A DNA stretch of 64,000 bases from Flavobacterium tyrosinilyticum (GCF_023656565.1 NZ_JAMOKG010000002.1:51656-115655); one strand, 5' to 3'; shown: positions 41,990 to 52,161, numbered from the stretch's first letter. Translations and numbers: made by a program. The notes: generated from the letters alone by a model not told the origin.

Positions 41990-42910
41990 ATGCCTGAAAA
42001 TTCAAATAACGAAATCAAAAATTTTTTAGAAGGAAAGTATTCTCCGAAAGGACAAGAAATGTGGAATAAATGGTACGATCGTACAGATGATTTTTTTGAT
42101 AATATGGAAATGGTTCAATCAGACCGTTCCAAACTTAAAAAGGAATTAAGACAAATAAAGAATGCTCATAAAGTTATTGCCCTTCCATACAAAAACTGGG
42201 CTATTGCGGCTTCATTGGTTTTGTTAATCGGATTATCGGTGTTTTTTTATCAAACATCAAATGCAGTCGAAAGCAAACAATTTGCAGTAAAACTAGGAGA
42301 GCATGCTAAAATAGAATTAAGTGATGGAACACAAATCTGGTTAAATGCAGGAAGTGTACTTAAATATCCAAAAGAATTTAAAGGAGATACTAGAGAAGTG
42401 TACTTAAGCGGCGAAGCTTTCTTTGATGTAGCCAAAGACAAAAAGCATCCTTTTATTATTCATACCAATAAAATGGATACCAAAGTTCTCGGAACCAGTT
42501 TTAATGTTCAAGCGTATCCAGATCAAACGACACAAGAAGTTTCGGTTGCAACAGGGAGAGTAAACGTGAAATCGACTGTTACAGAAGAAAATGTGTACGT
42601 AACTCCAGGACAGAAAGTGATTTTTAAATCGCAAAACAACAAGCTTCAAGCTTTTAAAGATGTTCCAGTAAATACTATTTCGCTGTGGCGAAAAAATATT
42701 ATGGTTTTTGAAGAAACACCTCTTTCTGAAGTTGTAGCCACAATCAATCGTAATTACAATGTTGCGATTGAAGTCAAAAACAAGAATTTAAACGATTTAA
42801 AGATTAGTGCCTATTTTAAAGAACTGCCTGCCGATCAGGTAATTGGATTGGTGTGCAATATCATCAATGCTCAATACAAAATGGACTCAGGGGTTTACAA
42901 AATCGAGTAA
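41990..42910 (+). CDS. FecR-like anti-sigma factor (306 aa)
   Basis: The N-terminal cytoplasmic about 60 residues should bind the sigma factor. One membrane helix follows (NWAIAASLVLLIGLSVFFYQ, about residues 69-88). The periplasmic FecR domain contains ELSDGTQIWLNAGSVLKYP and LSGEAFFDVAKDKKHPFIIH, and a C-terminal DUF4974-type domain contains MVFEETPLSEVVATINRNYN. It is expected to hold the sigma factor inactive until the STN domain of the SusC partner signals. It lies between the sigma gene and SusC, the normal order. Confidence 0.9.
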   Translation: MPENSNNEIKNFLEGKYSPKGQEMWNKWYDRTDDFFDNMEMVQSDRSKLKKELRQIKNAHKVIALPYKNWAIAASLVLLIGLSVFFYQTSNAVESKQFAVKLGEHAKIELSDGTQIWLNAGSVLKYPKEFKGDTREVYLSGEAFFDVAKDKKHPFIIHTNKMDTKVLGTSFNVQAYPDQTTQEVSVATGRVNVKSTVTEENVYVTPGQKVIFKSQNNKLQAFKDVPVNTISLWRKNIMVFEETPLSEVVATINRNYNVAIEVKNKNLNDLKISAYFKELPADQVIGLVCNIINAQYKMDSGVYKIE

Positions 42911-42981
42911 TTCTTTAAACAATAAAAATAAAACTACGTAGCAAACTAATAAACAAAACAATTACACTAAATCTAAAAACT

Positions 42982-45900
42982 ATGAATGAAAAACAAATGC
43001 GGTATGCCGCAAAATGGCAGAGCATAAGGACAATAGGAGCAAAATTATTCCTGTTTATGACTTTGTTTTTTGCTGCACTAACAGTAAAAGCCGGGAATGT
43101 TGACATTAACAAAAGAGTGACTTTAAAAGTTGACAATGAGAGTATAAAAAATATATTTCAAAAAATTGAAAATCAGGTTGATGTGCATTTTATGTACGAA
43201 AGCAGCCAAGTAAATGCCAATCAGAAATTAAGTTTAAAACTGAATAATGTAACGCTAGAACAGGCGTTGGATAAAATTTGCGGTAATGTGCTTAGATATG
43301 AGATTGTTAGCAACAATGTCGTAATCAAGAAAAATCAGAAAGTTGCTTCGGCAGACCAAAATAAAATTATTGTTTCGGGAACTGTTATAGCAGGAGACGA
43401 TAATATGCCTTTGCCAGGTGTCGGGATTAAAGACAAAGGTTCGGATGCCGCAACAGCAACAGATTTTGACGGAACTTTTAAATTGGAAGTAAACGCTTCT
43501 GAAGCAACGCTTATTTTTTCTTACGTTGGATATGTAACGCAAGAAGTAAAAGTTACGGGTACGCAAACTATTAATGTAAAATTGGCTGCCGATGTAAAAC
43601 AGCTTCAGGAAGTTGTGGTAATGGGGTACGGAAGCGTGAAAAAAAATGAAGTTTTAGGAGCTGTTGGTTCTGTTTCTATGAAAGAAACTTCAAGCAGAAC
43701 GTACAACAATGCTGCCGAATTATTGCAAGGAACAGTGGCCGGAGTTACCGTAATCAATGATGGTGGAGATCCTACAGCATCGCCAACAATTAACATTCGT
43801 GGTATTGGATCTTTGAATGCTGAAACGCCTCTAATTGTTTTGGACGGAATTATTTACAGCGGTTCTTTAAATACCATAAATCCAAATGATATAGCATCGA
43901 TAAACGTTTTAAAAGATGCGGCTTCTGCAGCAATCTACGGTGCGAGAGCTTCTGGTGGGGTAATTTTAATTACTTCTAAAAAAGGAGTTTCAGATAAAAT
44001 TAATGTAAATGTAAACTACCAAGGAGGTTTTCAGAATGTAGCCAAAAAACTAGAGGTTTTAAACGCTGCAGAATATGCTGATGCTATGAATCTTGCAAGA
44101 GATAATGCAGGTTTGCCTAGAATTCCTGCTTTCGATCCTGCATTTGAACCAACTGCAAGAACAACAAAAACAAACTGGATGGATGAAATTTTCCGTACAG
44201 GAGAAATTCAAGATCTATCGCTTTCGGTAAACGGAAAAACAGAAAAATCTAATTTCTTTCTTTCTGGAAGTTATAGAAAAAACGAAGGTATTTTGTTAAA
44301 TACGTATGGAGAACGTTATACAGTAAGAGCAAATTCTTCTTTTAAATTGGCTGATAATTTCACAATTGGAGAAAATATTTCGTACTCCTTAACTGATGGT
44401 CAGACTGCTAATACGTCAAGTTCGTATACAGGAGCAATTCAAGCAGCAATTTTGTATCCGCCAAACGCAACGATTTACAGAGAAGATGGTTCAGGCCAAT
44501 TTGGTGGTGTGCCAGAAAAATATATTGGTTCTTACGGAGACGTTATCAATCCGGTAGCGTATTTGAAAAGATTAGACAATAAAAATCCAATTTCTACCAT
44601 TTTGATCAATCCGTATGCAGAATGGGAAATTGTTCCAGGGTTAAAAGTAAAATCGAACTGGGGTTATACTAGAATTCAAGATAATGCATCAGACTTTACA
44701 GTAAAAGTTACGGAGCCAGGAAAGATCTTCGATTTCAACAGATTGACGCTGAAAAATATAACAACTACAGATTTATTGAGCGAACAGACTATTTCTTATG
44801 AGAAATCATTTGGAAAACATAATATGAAAGCTCTGGCTGGATATACGTATCAAGAAACTAAAAGAGATTTTTATACTGTTGAAGGAACTGGTTTTGATAA
44901 CGAAGATCCATCGCAGCGTTATTTATTGAATGCAAAATTGATTCAGCAGACGGCTGCAGGAAGATCAGATGAAATTATTTCTTCTTATGTAGGAAGAATT
45001 AATTACGATTTCAGTCAGAAATATTTAATCTCTGGAATTGTTCGTCGTGACGGAACTTCAAAATTATTAGAAAATAATCGTTGGAAGGTTTATCCTTCAG
45101 TTTCTGCAGGTTGGTTAATTTCTGAAGAAAATTTTATGAAAGGTATTGAGCCAATTATCAGCAACTTAAAACTTCGCGCAAGCTGGGGACAAATTGGAAA
45201 CTTAGGAAACCTTGGACCATACCAATTTAGCGTGCCATTGGTACAAACTCAGGCTTTAATTGGAGCTGTACCATCAATTAATTATGGTTATGCTGAAAGC
45301 GAATTATCAAATCCGAATTTAAAATGGGAAAGCTCTGAGCAGACCAATATTGGTTTAGACTTCACTATGCTAAATAATAGTTTAGTAGGATCTGTTGATG
45401 CTTATGTAAAGAAAAACAAAGACATGTTGGTTCGTGACCAATTGCCAGGAGTTTCGGGAACGCCACAAGGAAGAATCGTTAACTCGGGAGATGTTGAAAA
45501 CAAAGGAATCGAGGTGAGTTTAACCTACCAAAAAACTCGCGGAGAATTTAAATTTGATGTTACGGCAAACGCTGGATTCTTAAGCAATAGAATTGTTTCT
45601 ATTAAAGACGATTTAAATTCATTAGAACCACTTGGCTTAAGCAGAGTTCGTAGTTTGCCATTGGCGAATATTTACCAAGTAGGAAGCCCAGTTGGAGCCT
45701 TCTACGGATATGCTACCGATGGATTATTCCAAAGCAATGATGAGGTAAAAGCTTTTGTAAATAAAGATGGCGTAATGTATCAGCCAAATGCAGTTGCTGG
45801 AGATATTAAATTTAAAGATGAAAATGGAGATGGCGTAATCAACAATAGTGATAGAGTAGTTTTAGGAAGCCCTTTCCCAAAAACAACGTATAGTTTGAAT

Positions 45901-46362
45901 GCCAATTTCAGATATAAAGGATTTGATATGAATGTCTTTTTCAGCGGAGCTGCAGGAAATAGCGTTTTCAATGCAGTAAAACATACCGGTTTAAATGCTT
46001 CTTTCCCAGGTTACAATTTATTGTCTGAATCTAAAGAGGCTTGGTCGCCAACAAACACGAATACCAATGTTCCGGTTCTTTCCTCAACAGATAACAATAA
46101 CAACTTTGGACGTATTTCTGATTTATACATTGAAGACGCTTCTTTCTTAAGACTGAAAAACGTTTCGATTGGGTATACGATTAAAGAAAGCTGGCTGAAC
46201 GGAAAAGCAAAATTGAGATTCTTTATTTCTGGACAAAACTTATTTACAATCACGAAATATTCTGGAATGGATCCTGAAGTTGGTCTTAAAAACTTCGGAA
46301 TGGATTTGGGACGTTATCCGCTTTCTCGTATTTACATGACAGGTGTTAACGCAACTTTTTAA
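42982..46362 (+). CDS. SusC/RagA TonB-dependent receptor with STN signalling domain (1126 aa)
   Basis: A signal-like N-terminus (FLFMTLFFAALTVKA). An STN domain lies at about residues 50-110 (IKNIFQKIENQVDVHFMYES, ALDKICGNVLRYEIVSNNV). A CarboxypepD_reg-like domain (VSGTVIAGDDNMPLPGVGI) precedes the TonB box region VVMGYGSVKK, then plug and a 22-strand barrel (ending FGMDLGRYPLSRIYMTGVNA). STN plus the adjacent sigma/anti-sigma pair indicate substrate-induced signalling. It forms an outer-membrane importer with the next gene's SusD. The substrate is not certain; the downstream phosphatase suggests a phosphorylated compound. Confidence 0.9.
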   Translation: MNEKQMRYAAKWQSIRTIGAKLFLFMTLFFAALTVKAGNVDINKRVTLKVDNESIKNIFQKIENQVDVHFMYESSQVNANQKLSLKLNNVTLEQALDKICGNVLRYEIVSNNVVIKKNQKVASADQNKIIVSGTVIAGDDNMPLPGVGIKDKGSDAATATDFDGTFKLEVNASEATLIFSYVGYVTQEVKVTGTQTINVKLAADVKQLQEVVVMGYGSVKKNEVLGAVGSVSMKETSSRTYNNAAELLQGTVAGVTVINDGGDPTASPTINIRGIGSLNAETPLIVLDGIIYSGSLNTINPNDIASINVLKDAASAAIYGARASGGVILITSKKGVSDKINVNVNYQGGFQNVAKKLEVLNAAEYADAMNLARDNAGLPRIPAFDPAFEPTARTTKTNWMDEIFRTGEIQDLSLSVNGKTEKSNFFLSGSYRKNEGILLNTYGERYTVRANSSFKLADNFTIGENISYSLTDGQTANTSSSYTGAIQAAILYPPNATIYREDGSGQFGGVPEKYIGSYGDVINPVAYLKRLDNKNPISTILINPYAEWEIVPGLKVKSNWGYTRIQDNASDFTVKVTEPGKIFDFNRLTLKNITTTDLLSEQTISYEKSFGKHNMKALAGYTYQETKRDFYTVEGTGFDNEDPSQRYLLNAKLIQQTAAGRSDEIISSYVGRINYDFSQKYLISGIVRRDGTSKLLENNRWKVYPSVSAGWLISEENFMKGIEPIISNLKLRASWGQIGNLGNLGPYQFSVPLVQTQALIGAVPSINYGYAESELSNPNLKWESSEQTNIGLDFTMLNNSLVGSVDAYVKKNKDMLVRDQLPGVSGTPQGRIVNSGDVENKGIEVSLTYQKTRGEFKFDVTANAGFLSNRIVSIKDDLNSLEPLGLSRVRSLPLANIYQVGSPVGAFYGYATDGLFQSNDEVKAFVNKDGVMYQPNAVAGDIKFKDENGDGVINNSDRVVLGSPFPKTTYSLNANFRYKGFDMNVFFSGAAGNSVFNAVKHTGLNASFPGYNLLSESKEAWSPTNTNTNVPVLSSTDNNNNFGRISDLYIEDASFLRLKNVSIGYTIKESWLNGKAKLRFFISGQNLFTITKYSGMDPEVGLKNFGMDLGRYPLSRIYMTGVNATF

Positions 46363-46381
46363 AAAATAAAAAACAATTAAA

Positions 46382-47917
46382 ATGAAAAAAATAAGTCTTT
46401 TATTATTGAGTTTCGTGCTTTTGGTAAGCACTTCGGCTTGCGAAAGCGAACTTGATGTTGTGCCACAAGGAGCTCCGTCAAGCGGAAATTTCTGGAAAAC
46501 GCCAGCAGATGCAAAAGCAGGAGTAAATGCAATTTATGCTTTATATTCTGATGATAATATGTACGGTCGTGGTTTCTTTTGGCTAAATAATGCCAGCGAT
46601 GATATTGGAACAAAACCGAGACAAAATGCAGAAAGAATCAAAAATTTTATTGTAGACGGATCAGAATCGGATACTAAAGATATTTGGAGAATTCACTACG
46701 AAATCATGAAACGTTGTAACGACGTGATTCGCAATATTCCAAAGATTGCATTAGACGAAAGTACAAGAAACGGAATGTTGGGAGAAGCTTATTTTAACCA
46801 TGCTGTAATGCATTTAGAATTAGCGTACCACTATGGAGACGATCGTGCCGGAATTCCGATTCAAGATAGAGAAGATCCAACAAATGTTTTTGTGCCTCGT
46901 GCTAAAAATGTAGCCGAAAATTACGCTTATATTGAAGCAGATTTAATCAAAGCGGCAGATTTGCTACCGTATTTTGATCAGCTTACGCCAGACAATTACG
47001 GACGCGCGCACAAAACTGCAGCTTGGGCTTATTTGGTTCGTACGTATTTGTATGCAAAAGATTGGGATAACGCCATCAAATATGCAAACATGATCGTGGC
47101 TAGCGGAAAGCACAAATTATTAGACAATTTTGAAGATGTCTTTAAAATCAGTAACAACTGGTCTTCAGAATATATTTGGTCGGTAACTTCAAGCGCAGAA
47201 AACACTTCTTTAGGTTCTATTTTTCCTGGAGTTTGTTTAGAAGATAAAGGTTGGGGAGTTTACAACGGATGGGGAAATTTTTATCCGACAAAAGAATTAT
47301 TTGATACTTACGTAGCTAATGATAAAAGACGCAGCGCTACGATTTTACAAAAAGGAGACAAATTTGTTTATTTCGGAGAAACAGTAACTTTTAACGAAGG
47401 AAATCACGTAGTAAGTTCAAGTAACAGAACAGGTTATCAGTTTAAGAAATATATGGAGCCATTCAGTTATCCAAAAACAACTTCGGGCGGAGTAGATATT
47501 CGTTATGTAAATGCAAACGGAGACAAACCTTCAACAGCTTTAAATGTGCCTCTTTTACGTTATGCAGATGTCATTTTGATGTTAGCGGAAGCGAAATTAA
47601 TGAAAGGGCAAAACGCAGATACAGAAATCAATATGATTCGCCACCGCGCAGGTCTTACAGATATTGCTGGTGCGACAATGGTAGATTTAAAAAGAGAAAG
47701 AAGATGCGAGTTGGCAGGAGAATGGACAGATCGCCATTTCGATTTAGTGCGTTGGGGAGATGCAAAAGAAACATACGCAAAACCATTGCACCATTACAAT
47801 GGAAGCGTAATTTATCCTGCTCGTAATTTCAATCCAGCGATTCATCACGTTTGGCCAATTCCGCCAGATGAAATCGCAGTAAGTAAAGGAGCTTTGACTC
47901 AAAACCAAGGCTGGTAA
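46382..47917 (+). CDS. SusD/RagB substrate-binding lipoprotein (511 aa)
   Basis: Lipoprotein signal MKKISLLLLSFVLLVSTSAC. The body is typical of RagB/SusD, with helical TPR-like parts (YFNHAVMHLELAYHYGDDRA, NYGRAHKTAAWAYLVRTYLY) and the C-terminal consensus LNVPLLRYADVILMLAEAKL and ERRCELAGEWTDRHFDLVRW. It caps the SusC barrel and binds the substrate at the cell surface. It starts 20 bases after SusC, so they are co-expressed. Confidence 0.92.
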   Translation: MKKISLLLLSFVLLVSTSACESELDVVPQGAPSSGNFWKTPADAKAGVNAIYALYSDDNMYGRGFFWLNNASDDIGTKPRQNAERIKNFIVDGSESDTKDIWRIHYEIMKRCNDVIRNIPKIALDESTRNGMLGEAYFNHAVMHLELAYHYGDDRAGIPIQDREDPTNVFVPRAKNVAENYAYIEADLIKAADLLPYFDQLTPDNYGRAHKTAAWAYLVRTYLYAKDWDNAIKYANMIVASGKHKLLDNFEDVFKISNNWSSEYIWSVTSSAENTSLGSIFPGVCLEDKGWGVYNGWGNFYPTKELFDTYVANDKRRSATILQKGDKFVYFGETVTFNEGNHVVSSSNRTGYQFKKYMEPFSYPKTTSGGVDIRYVNANGDKPSTALNVPLLRYADVILMLAEAKLMKGQNADTEINMIRHRAGLTDIAGATMVDLKRERRCELAGEWTDRHFDLVRWGDAKETYAKPLHHYNGSVIYPARNFNPAIHHVWPIPPDEIAVSKGALTQNQGW

Positions 47918-47952
47918 TACGTTAATTTCATTGTGTTTTTTTAGTTTTTTAT

Positions 47953-47980
47953 ACTGCAGTCTTATTCAGGAGACTGCAGT
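47953..47980 (+). terminator. Strong hairpin after SusD
   Basis: ACTGCAGTCT (47953-47962) and AGACTGCAGT (47971-47980) are perfect arms around an 8-base loop. No T run follows on the plus strand, so it may be a weak terminator or a 3'-end stabilising hairpin. Confidence 0.5.
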
Positions 47981-48000
47981 TGTAAAAAAAACAGTAAAGT

Positions 48001-48100
48001 TTGTCATTTCGAGGAATGACAAGATTACTTTTTACTATGTGCATTTAAACAAGTGAAACGCCTTTACACATGAAGAAAAGCTATGTTTCTATGTGTTAAA
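48001..48100. repeat. Dispersed palindromic repeats between SusD and the phosphatase gene
   Basis: TTGTCATT/AATGACAA forms a hairpin (48001-48022). Segments 48048-48065 and 48081-48100 match, respectively, the reverse complement of 31454-31471 and the arm 31542-31561 of the element inside the phage-derived operon. The same repeat family therefore occurs in both the host gap and the element. Confidence 0.6.
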
Positions 48101-48167
48101 AATAAATTACAAAAAAACATTTCTAATAAAGTTACCTACAGCTTTAAAAGAATTTAAATCATTTTCG

Positions 48168-49985
48168 ATGAAAAAAATAATCACCCTTTTTTGCCTTCAA
48201 TTTTGCCTCTTCGCGCAAGCGCAGGAATACAGTTCGTCTAACATTCATTCGCATAACGATTACGAAAGTAAGTTGCCATTCTACGGAGCTTATTCTAACG
48301 AAACTGGCGTTATTGAAGCCGATGTTTTTTTAGTGAATAACGAATTATTTGTGGCACACACTTCCAAAGAAATTGCTTCTCACAATACACTTAAAAGCAT
48401 GTATTTGGAACCGCTTTCTAACAAATTAAAAACATTGGAAGGAAAAGCGTATCCGAGCAATAAGCCTTTGGTTTTAATGATTGATATTAAGTCAGATGCC
48501 GATTCGACTTTGAAAGCAATTACACAGCAACTAAAGACTTTTCCAGATATCATTTCGAATAAAAATATAAAAGTGGTTATTTCTGGAAACAGACCTTTGC
48601 CATCGCTTTGGGCAACGTATCCAGATTTTATTTATTTTGATGGAAGATTGAATGAAAATTATACTCCAGATCAATTGGCGAGAGTTGAAATGATTAGCGA
48701 AGATTTGCATGAAATCACAGTTTGGAACGGAAAAGGTGTTTTGACGCAGCCAGATGCTGAAAACATTCAGGCAATTATCAAAAGAGTCCACGATCAAAAC
48801 AAAAAGATAAGATTTTGGGCTACGCAAGATAACGTGAATACGTATATGACTTTGATGAATTTAAAAGTTGATTTCATCGGAACGGATAAAGTAGCCGAAT
48901 TGACTCAATTTATTAATAGCATTAAAACTACATTTTATCAGAATACAGAATTTCATCAAGCTTATGTTCCTAAAAATGTTTTCAAGAGTAAACGTCCAAA
49001 AAATGTTATTCTTTTAATTGGAGACGGAATGGGGTTAACGCAAATCTATTCTGGTTATACAGCAAACAAAGGGCAATTGAGTTTATTTAACATTCCTACA
49101 CAAGGATTTTCGATCACAAAAGCTTCAGATAGTTATATTACAGATTCTGCCGCAGGAGCAACGGCAATGGCAACAGGACATAAAACCAATAACCGTTTTA
49201 TAAGTGTCGATGAACAAGGAAAACCGCTGCAGACGATTGCAGAACAATTGGCAAAGAAAAACTATAAAACGGCAATTATTTCTGCTGGAAATATTACTGA
49301 TGCCACCCCAGCTGCGTTTTATGCGCATCAGCCAGAAAGAAGTTTAAGTGAACCAATTGCAAACGATTTTCTTTCGAATCCTTCAGATATTTTAATTGGA
49401 GGAGGACAGAAAGAATTTATTTCTAGAAAAGATGGCAAAGATTTGTCTAAAACTTTAATCGAAAAAGGATACACTTTCTCAGATAAATTCTCGAGTTTAG
49501 ATACGATTAAAAACAGCAAATTTGTTGTTTTAGAAGACGCAGCGGTAGTTTCTATAAAAAATGGAAGAGGAGATTTTCTAACGAAATCTTTAGCGAAAGC
49601 GACCAACACTTTTTCAAAAACAAAGACTCCGTTTTTTATTATGGCCGAAGGCGCTCAAATTGATTATGGCGGACACCAGAATAATGTCGAATATGTAGTG
49701 AGAGAAATGCTTGATTTTGACAAATTGGTTGGCCAAGCAATGGAATTTGTAGATAAAAATCCAGAAACGCTTTTAATTGTAACCGCAGATCACGAAACGG
49801 GAGGATTATCATTAATTGATGGAAGTATTGAAAAAGGATATGTTCATGGAAGTTTCAGCACGAACGATCATACGGCAATTCCAGTTCCTGTTTTTGCTTA
49901 TGGACCAGGATCTGAAAAATTCATGGGAGTTTATCAGAATACAGCAATTTACGACAAGATTATGGAGTTGATTGGAAAGAAATAA
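48168..49985 (+). CDS. Secreted phosphodiesterase-like / alkaline phosphatase fusion (605 aa)
   Basis: I choose the ATG at 48168 because it gives a clean signal peptide (MKKIITLFCLQFCLFAQA); the frame upstream runs into the repeat. Residues of about 20-255 look like a PI-PLC/glycerophosphodiesterase TIM barrel (NIHSHNDYESKLPFYGAYSN, VIEADVFLVNNELFVAHTS). Residues of about 270-605 form a PhoA-type alkaline phosphatase: ILLIGDGMG, TDSAAGATAMATGHKTN with the catalytic Ser, GAQIDYGGHQNN, and TADHETGG. The two active sites could release phosphate from a phosphodiester in two steps. It follows SusC/SusD and probably supplies products to, or uses products of, that importer. Confidence 0.85.
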   Translation: MKKIITLFCLQFCLFAQAQEYSSSNIHSHNDYESKLPFYGAYSNETGVIEADVFLVNNELFVAHTSKEIASHNTLKSMYLEPLSNKLKTLEGKAYPSNKPLVLMIDIKSDADSTLKAITQQLKTFPDIISNKNIKVVISGNRPLPSLWATYPDFIYFDGRLNENYTPDQLARVEMISEDLHEITVWNGKGVLTQPDAENIQAIIKRVHDQNKKIRFWATQDNVNTYMTLMNLKVDFIGTDKVAELTQFINSIKTTFYQNTEFHQAYVPKNVFKSKRPKNVILLIGDGMGLTQIYSGYTANKGQLSLFNIPTQGFSITKASDSYITDSAAGATAMATGHKTNNRFISVDEQGKPLQTIAEQLAKKNYKTAIISAGNITDATPAAFYAHQPERSLSEPIANDFLSNPSDILIGGGQKEFISRKDGKDLSKTLIEKGYTFSDKFSSLDTIKNSKFVVLEDAAVVSIKNGRGDFLTKSLAKATNTFSKTKTPFFIMAEGAQIDYGGHQNNVEYVVREMLDFDKLVGQAMEFVDKNPETLLIVTADHETGGLSLIDGSIEKGYVHGSFSTNDHTAIPVPVFAYGPGSEKFMGVYQNTAIYDKIMELIGKK

Positions 49986-50006
49986 TTTCTTAAATAAATT
50001 CAAATT

Positions 50007-50037
50007 AAAGGAGCTTCCAAAAAGGGAGCTCCTTTTT
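50007..50037 (+). terminator. Terminator after the phosphatase fusion
   Basis: AAAGGAGCT (50007-50015) pairs with AGCTCCTTT (50027-50035), followed by further T. A classical rho-independent terminator about 20 bases past the stop codon. It closes the sigma/SusCD/phosphatase locus. Confidence 0.8.
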
Positions 50038-50165
50038 GCTTTTATCTAAAACTATAAATATTTCGCTCTTCCAGAGCTTGAAAATGTTTCTGCAAAAATC
50101 CCAGCGGGGTAAAAAATATCGTTTACCTACTTTTCACATTTCACATTCTGCATTTCACATTTTAT

Positions 50166-51770
50166 TTATTTTCCTTTCAACAAATTAATACTAACCGTTG
50201 CCGTATCGGCATCAGGAAATCTCTTAAAAATGGATTGATCGGGAAATAATCCGGCTTCTGCGGCAATGGCATTAAAAACGTCAATTTCAACAATATATTG
50301 ATCCGAAAAACCATGAGTGGCATCATAAGCTGTTGCTGCAGTTCGACCTAAATTACTGGCCGTAAGTTTCGGGTTTATAGTATGAAGTTCAATGAGTAGC
50401 AGACCAAATTTGTGTACGTAAGGTGACCACTTTTGCAAATGTTCCAAAAGATTATCTTCAACCAGATTATTGCTAATTCTTTTTCCTCTGTAAGCAAATG
50501 CACCTGTTGAGGTACTGACTCTGTTTTTGTTACTATGCTTCGGATCTTGCCAAATTCTATTATGATCGAGAAAAGTCCTCACATTTAGAAGATCTTTCAA
50601 ATCAATATTATAGTTTTCTTTCAGATCATCTGCCAGTAAATCAGGACGCCCGATATCGCCCCAAATTACTTTTGCCCAAATGTCTGCATTGATAAGATTG
50701 GCTCTTGTTACTTTCAGCGCCGTCTGATTGTAATCGGCACCGACTAAAAATAACGGATATTCATCGAGCATTTTTCCGCGTAAAGTTTGCCTGTCGATTA
50801 CTTCAAAAATATGCTGTAGAAAAGCGCCATTTCCGCATCCCATATCTAGAATTCCTTTAGGCTGTTCTTCGATAGGAAGATTAAAAAGTTTAATAAGAAT
50901 TTCATCAACCACTTTAAAATAAGTATCGTGCGCGCCACCGCTTCCCCAAACATTCATTTCGCGATCGACATGAATTTCGTTTTTGCCTTCTGCAGTTCTT
51001 AAAGCGTCTGGATTGCCAAAAATTAATTCTTCAATTTTGGCAAATGTCGGAAGGTAAGAAACCGTAACACCATATGCGCTGGCTCTTTTAGCAAAAAATA
51101 AACCGGCTTCTGTAAATTGATAATTTCCTTTTTTTTCTAGAAACCAGCCCAAATGCACAAAAAAGTCTAATATCTTTTTAAAATTTTCGGGTGATTTATG
51201 AAACTCTTCGGGTCTAAAAGAAGTTTCCATAAAATACTTGTGAAACATTCCGTTCATCGCCAATCGAACAATAGTTGGCCCGATGAGGTAACCTTCAATA
51301 TGTTTTAGAATTTGCTCTTGAATGTTCTTGGTCAAAGGGTGGCTGGAAGACTCAATTCCGTATCTTTTTTTATATTTTTCAAAAATAGTATTGAGCTTTT
51401 CAAACGGCGTATCTTCAAACAAACGAGGATGAAAATGTATAGATAACTGAAGTAATTCGACAACATCTTCGTAGAGGTGAAACAGCGAAAAAGCGGTTTC
51501 AGTTTTCTCATTTACAGCAATTGTGATTACCTGCGTTTTATTATCAATTTCATATTCTAAAAATCCTTGAGAAGCCAAAACTCTCAAAGCAACGTTCAGA
51601 TATCCTTCGTTAGCATTAAAAGCAGCAGTAAGTTCAGCTATCGAGGTCTGTTTTTTATTTAATATAAATTCTAATACAGACTTATTTTTAAGTGCGACTG
51701 CTACAGGAGCAGTAACCAAGCCGTCAAGATGCCTGAAGATGGAACTTAAGAGTTGTGATTTATCGGTCAT
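50166..51770 (-). CDS. Class I SAM-dependent methyltransferase with winged-helix N-terminus (534 aa)
   Basis: The N-terminal about 85 residues look like a dimerisation/winged-helix domain of small-molecule methyltransferases (KKQTSIAELTAAFNANEGYL, NVALRVLASQGFLEYEI). The methyltransferase core has the SAM motif ILDMGCGNGAFLQHIFEV near residue 290 and LFLVGADYNQTALKVTRANL. At 534 aa it is longer than typical O-methyltransferases, resembling AprA/polyketide-type C-methyltransferases. It stands alone on the minus strand between two plus-strand loci, and no biosynthetic partners are visible, so the substrate is unknown. Confidence 0.8.
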   Translation of the reverse strand: MTDKSQLLSSIFRHLDGLVTAPVAVALKNKSVLEFILNKKQTSIAELTAAFNANEGYLNVALRVLASQGFLEYEIDNKTQVITIAVNEKTETAFSLFHLYEDVVELLQLSIHFHPRLFEDTPFEKLNTIFEKYKKRYGIESSSHPLTKNIQEQILKHIEGYLIGPTIVRLAMNGMFHKYFMETSFRPEEFHKSPENFKKILDFFVHLGWFLEKKGNYQFTEAGLFFAKRASAYGVTVSYLPTFAKIEELIFGNPDALRTAEGKNEIHVDREMNVWGSGGAHDTYFKVVDEILIKLFNLPIEEQPKGILDMGCGNGAFLQHIFEVIDRQTLRGKMLDEYPLFLVGADYNQTALKVTRANLINADIWAKVIWGDIGRPDLLADDLKENYNIDLKDLLNVRTFLDHNRIWQDPKHSNKNRVSTSTGAFAYRGKRISNNLVEDNLLEHLQKWSPYVHKFGLLLIELHTINPKLTASNLGRTAATAYDATHGFSDQYIVEIDVFNAIAAEAGLFPDQSIFKRFPDADTATVSINLLKGK

Positions 51771-52161
51771 AATGCAAAAATGAAGTTAGTTAAAAATAGT
51801 GATTTTTTTCTTACGTAGGACATCTTGGTTTTGGTTAGCTGAGGTTTTGTTCTTGTTTTTTCTCAAAAAGTCTTTTTACAGAATTTTAGTTTTTTTTCAA
51901 CTTTTTTTTTGAAAAATAACATTGAAAAATGATTAATAAATACCACAAAACTGAATTTAATCTTTATAAAAATCACAAAATCAATATTAAAAGTCAAAAT
52001 GACAATAACTAATCAAAATGCTTTATTTGCTGAATATTTCGCTTTATTTTGTTGTTAAAAAAGAGATTTATTGAAAAAAAATTTTACTAAAACGTTTTTG
52101 TAAGTTTTGCTTACATATATTTGTGATGTACTAAAATATTCAACAATAAATTTTTTACTAG
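51771..52161. other. AT-rich divergent region between the methyltransferase and lacI-type genes
   Basis: No gene is seen in this 391-base gap. It contains the LacI-type operator (52086-52101) and a TATATTTG -7 box (52116-52123) for the regulator gene. The left part probably holds the methyltransferase promoter, but I could not place it with confidence. Confidence 0.45.
52086..52123 (+). promoter_or_regulatory. Autoregulatory LacI-type operator and promoter
   Basis: ACTAAAACGTTTTTGT (52086-52101) is a near palindrome with the central CG typical of LacI-family sites. It closely matches 53191-53206. A TATATTTG -7 element (52116-52123) lies 15 bases further on, about 38 bases before the regulator start. 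The operator covers the -33 region, so the regulator could repress its own transcription. Confidence 0.6.

Noticed and set aside
42982..46362. Siderophore receptor controlled by FecI/FecR
   Set aside because: The gene is SusC/RagA-type with a SusD partner right after it, so a SusCD-type substrate is more likely than iron.
48093..48167. Upstream extension of the phosphatase fusion
   Set aside because: The extension reads through a dispersed repeat and would bury the signal peptide; the ATG at 48168 is preferred.
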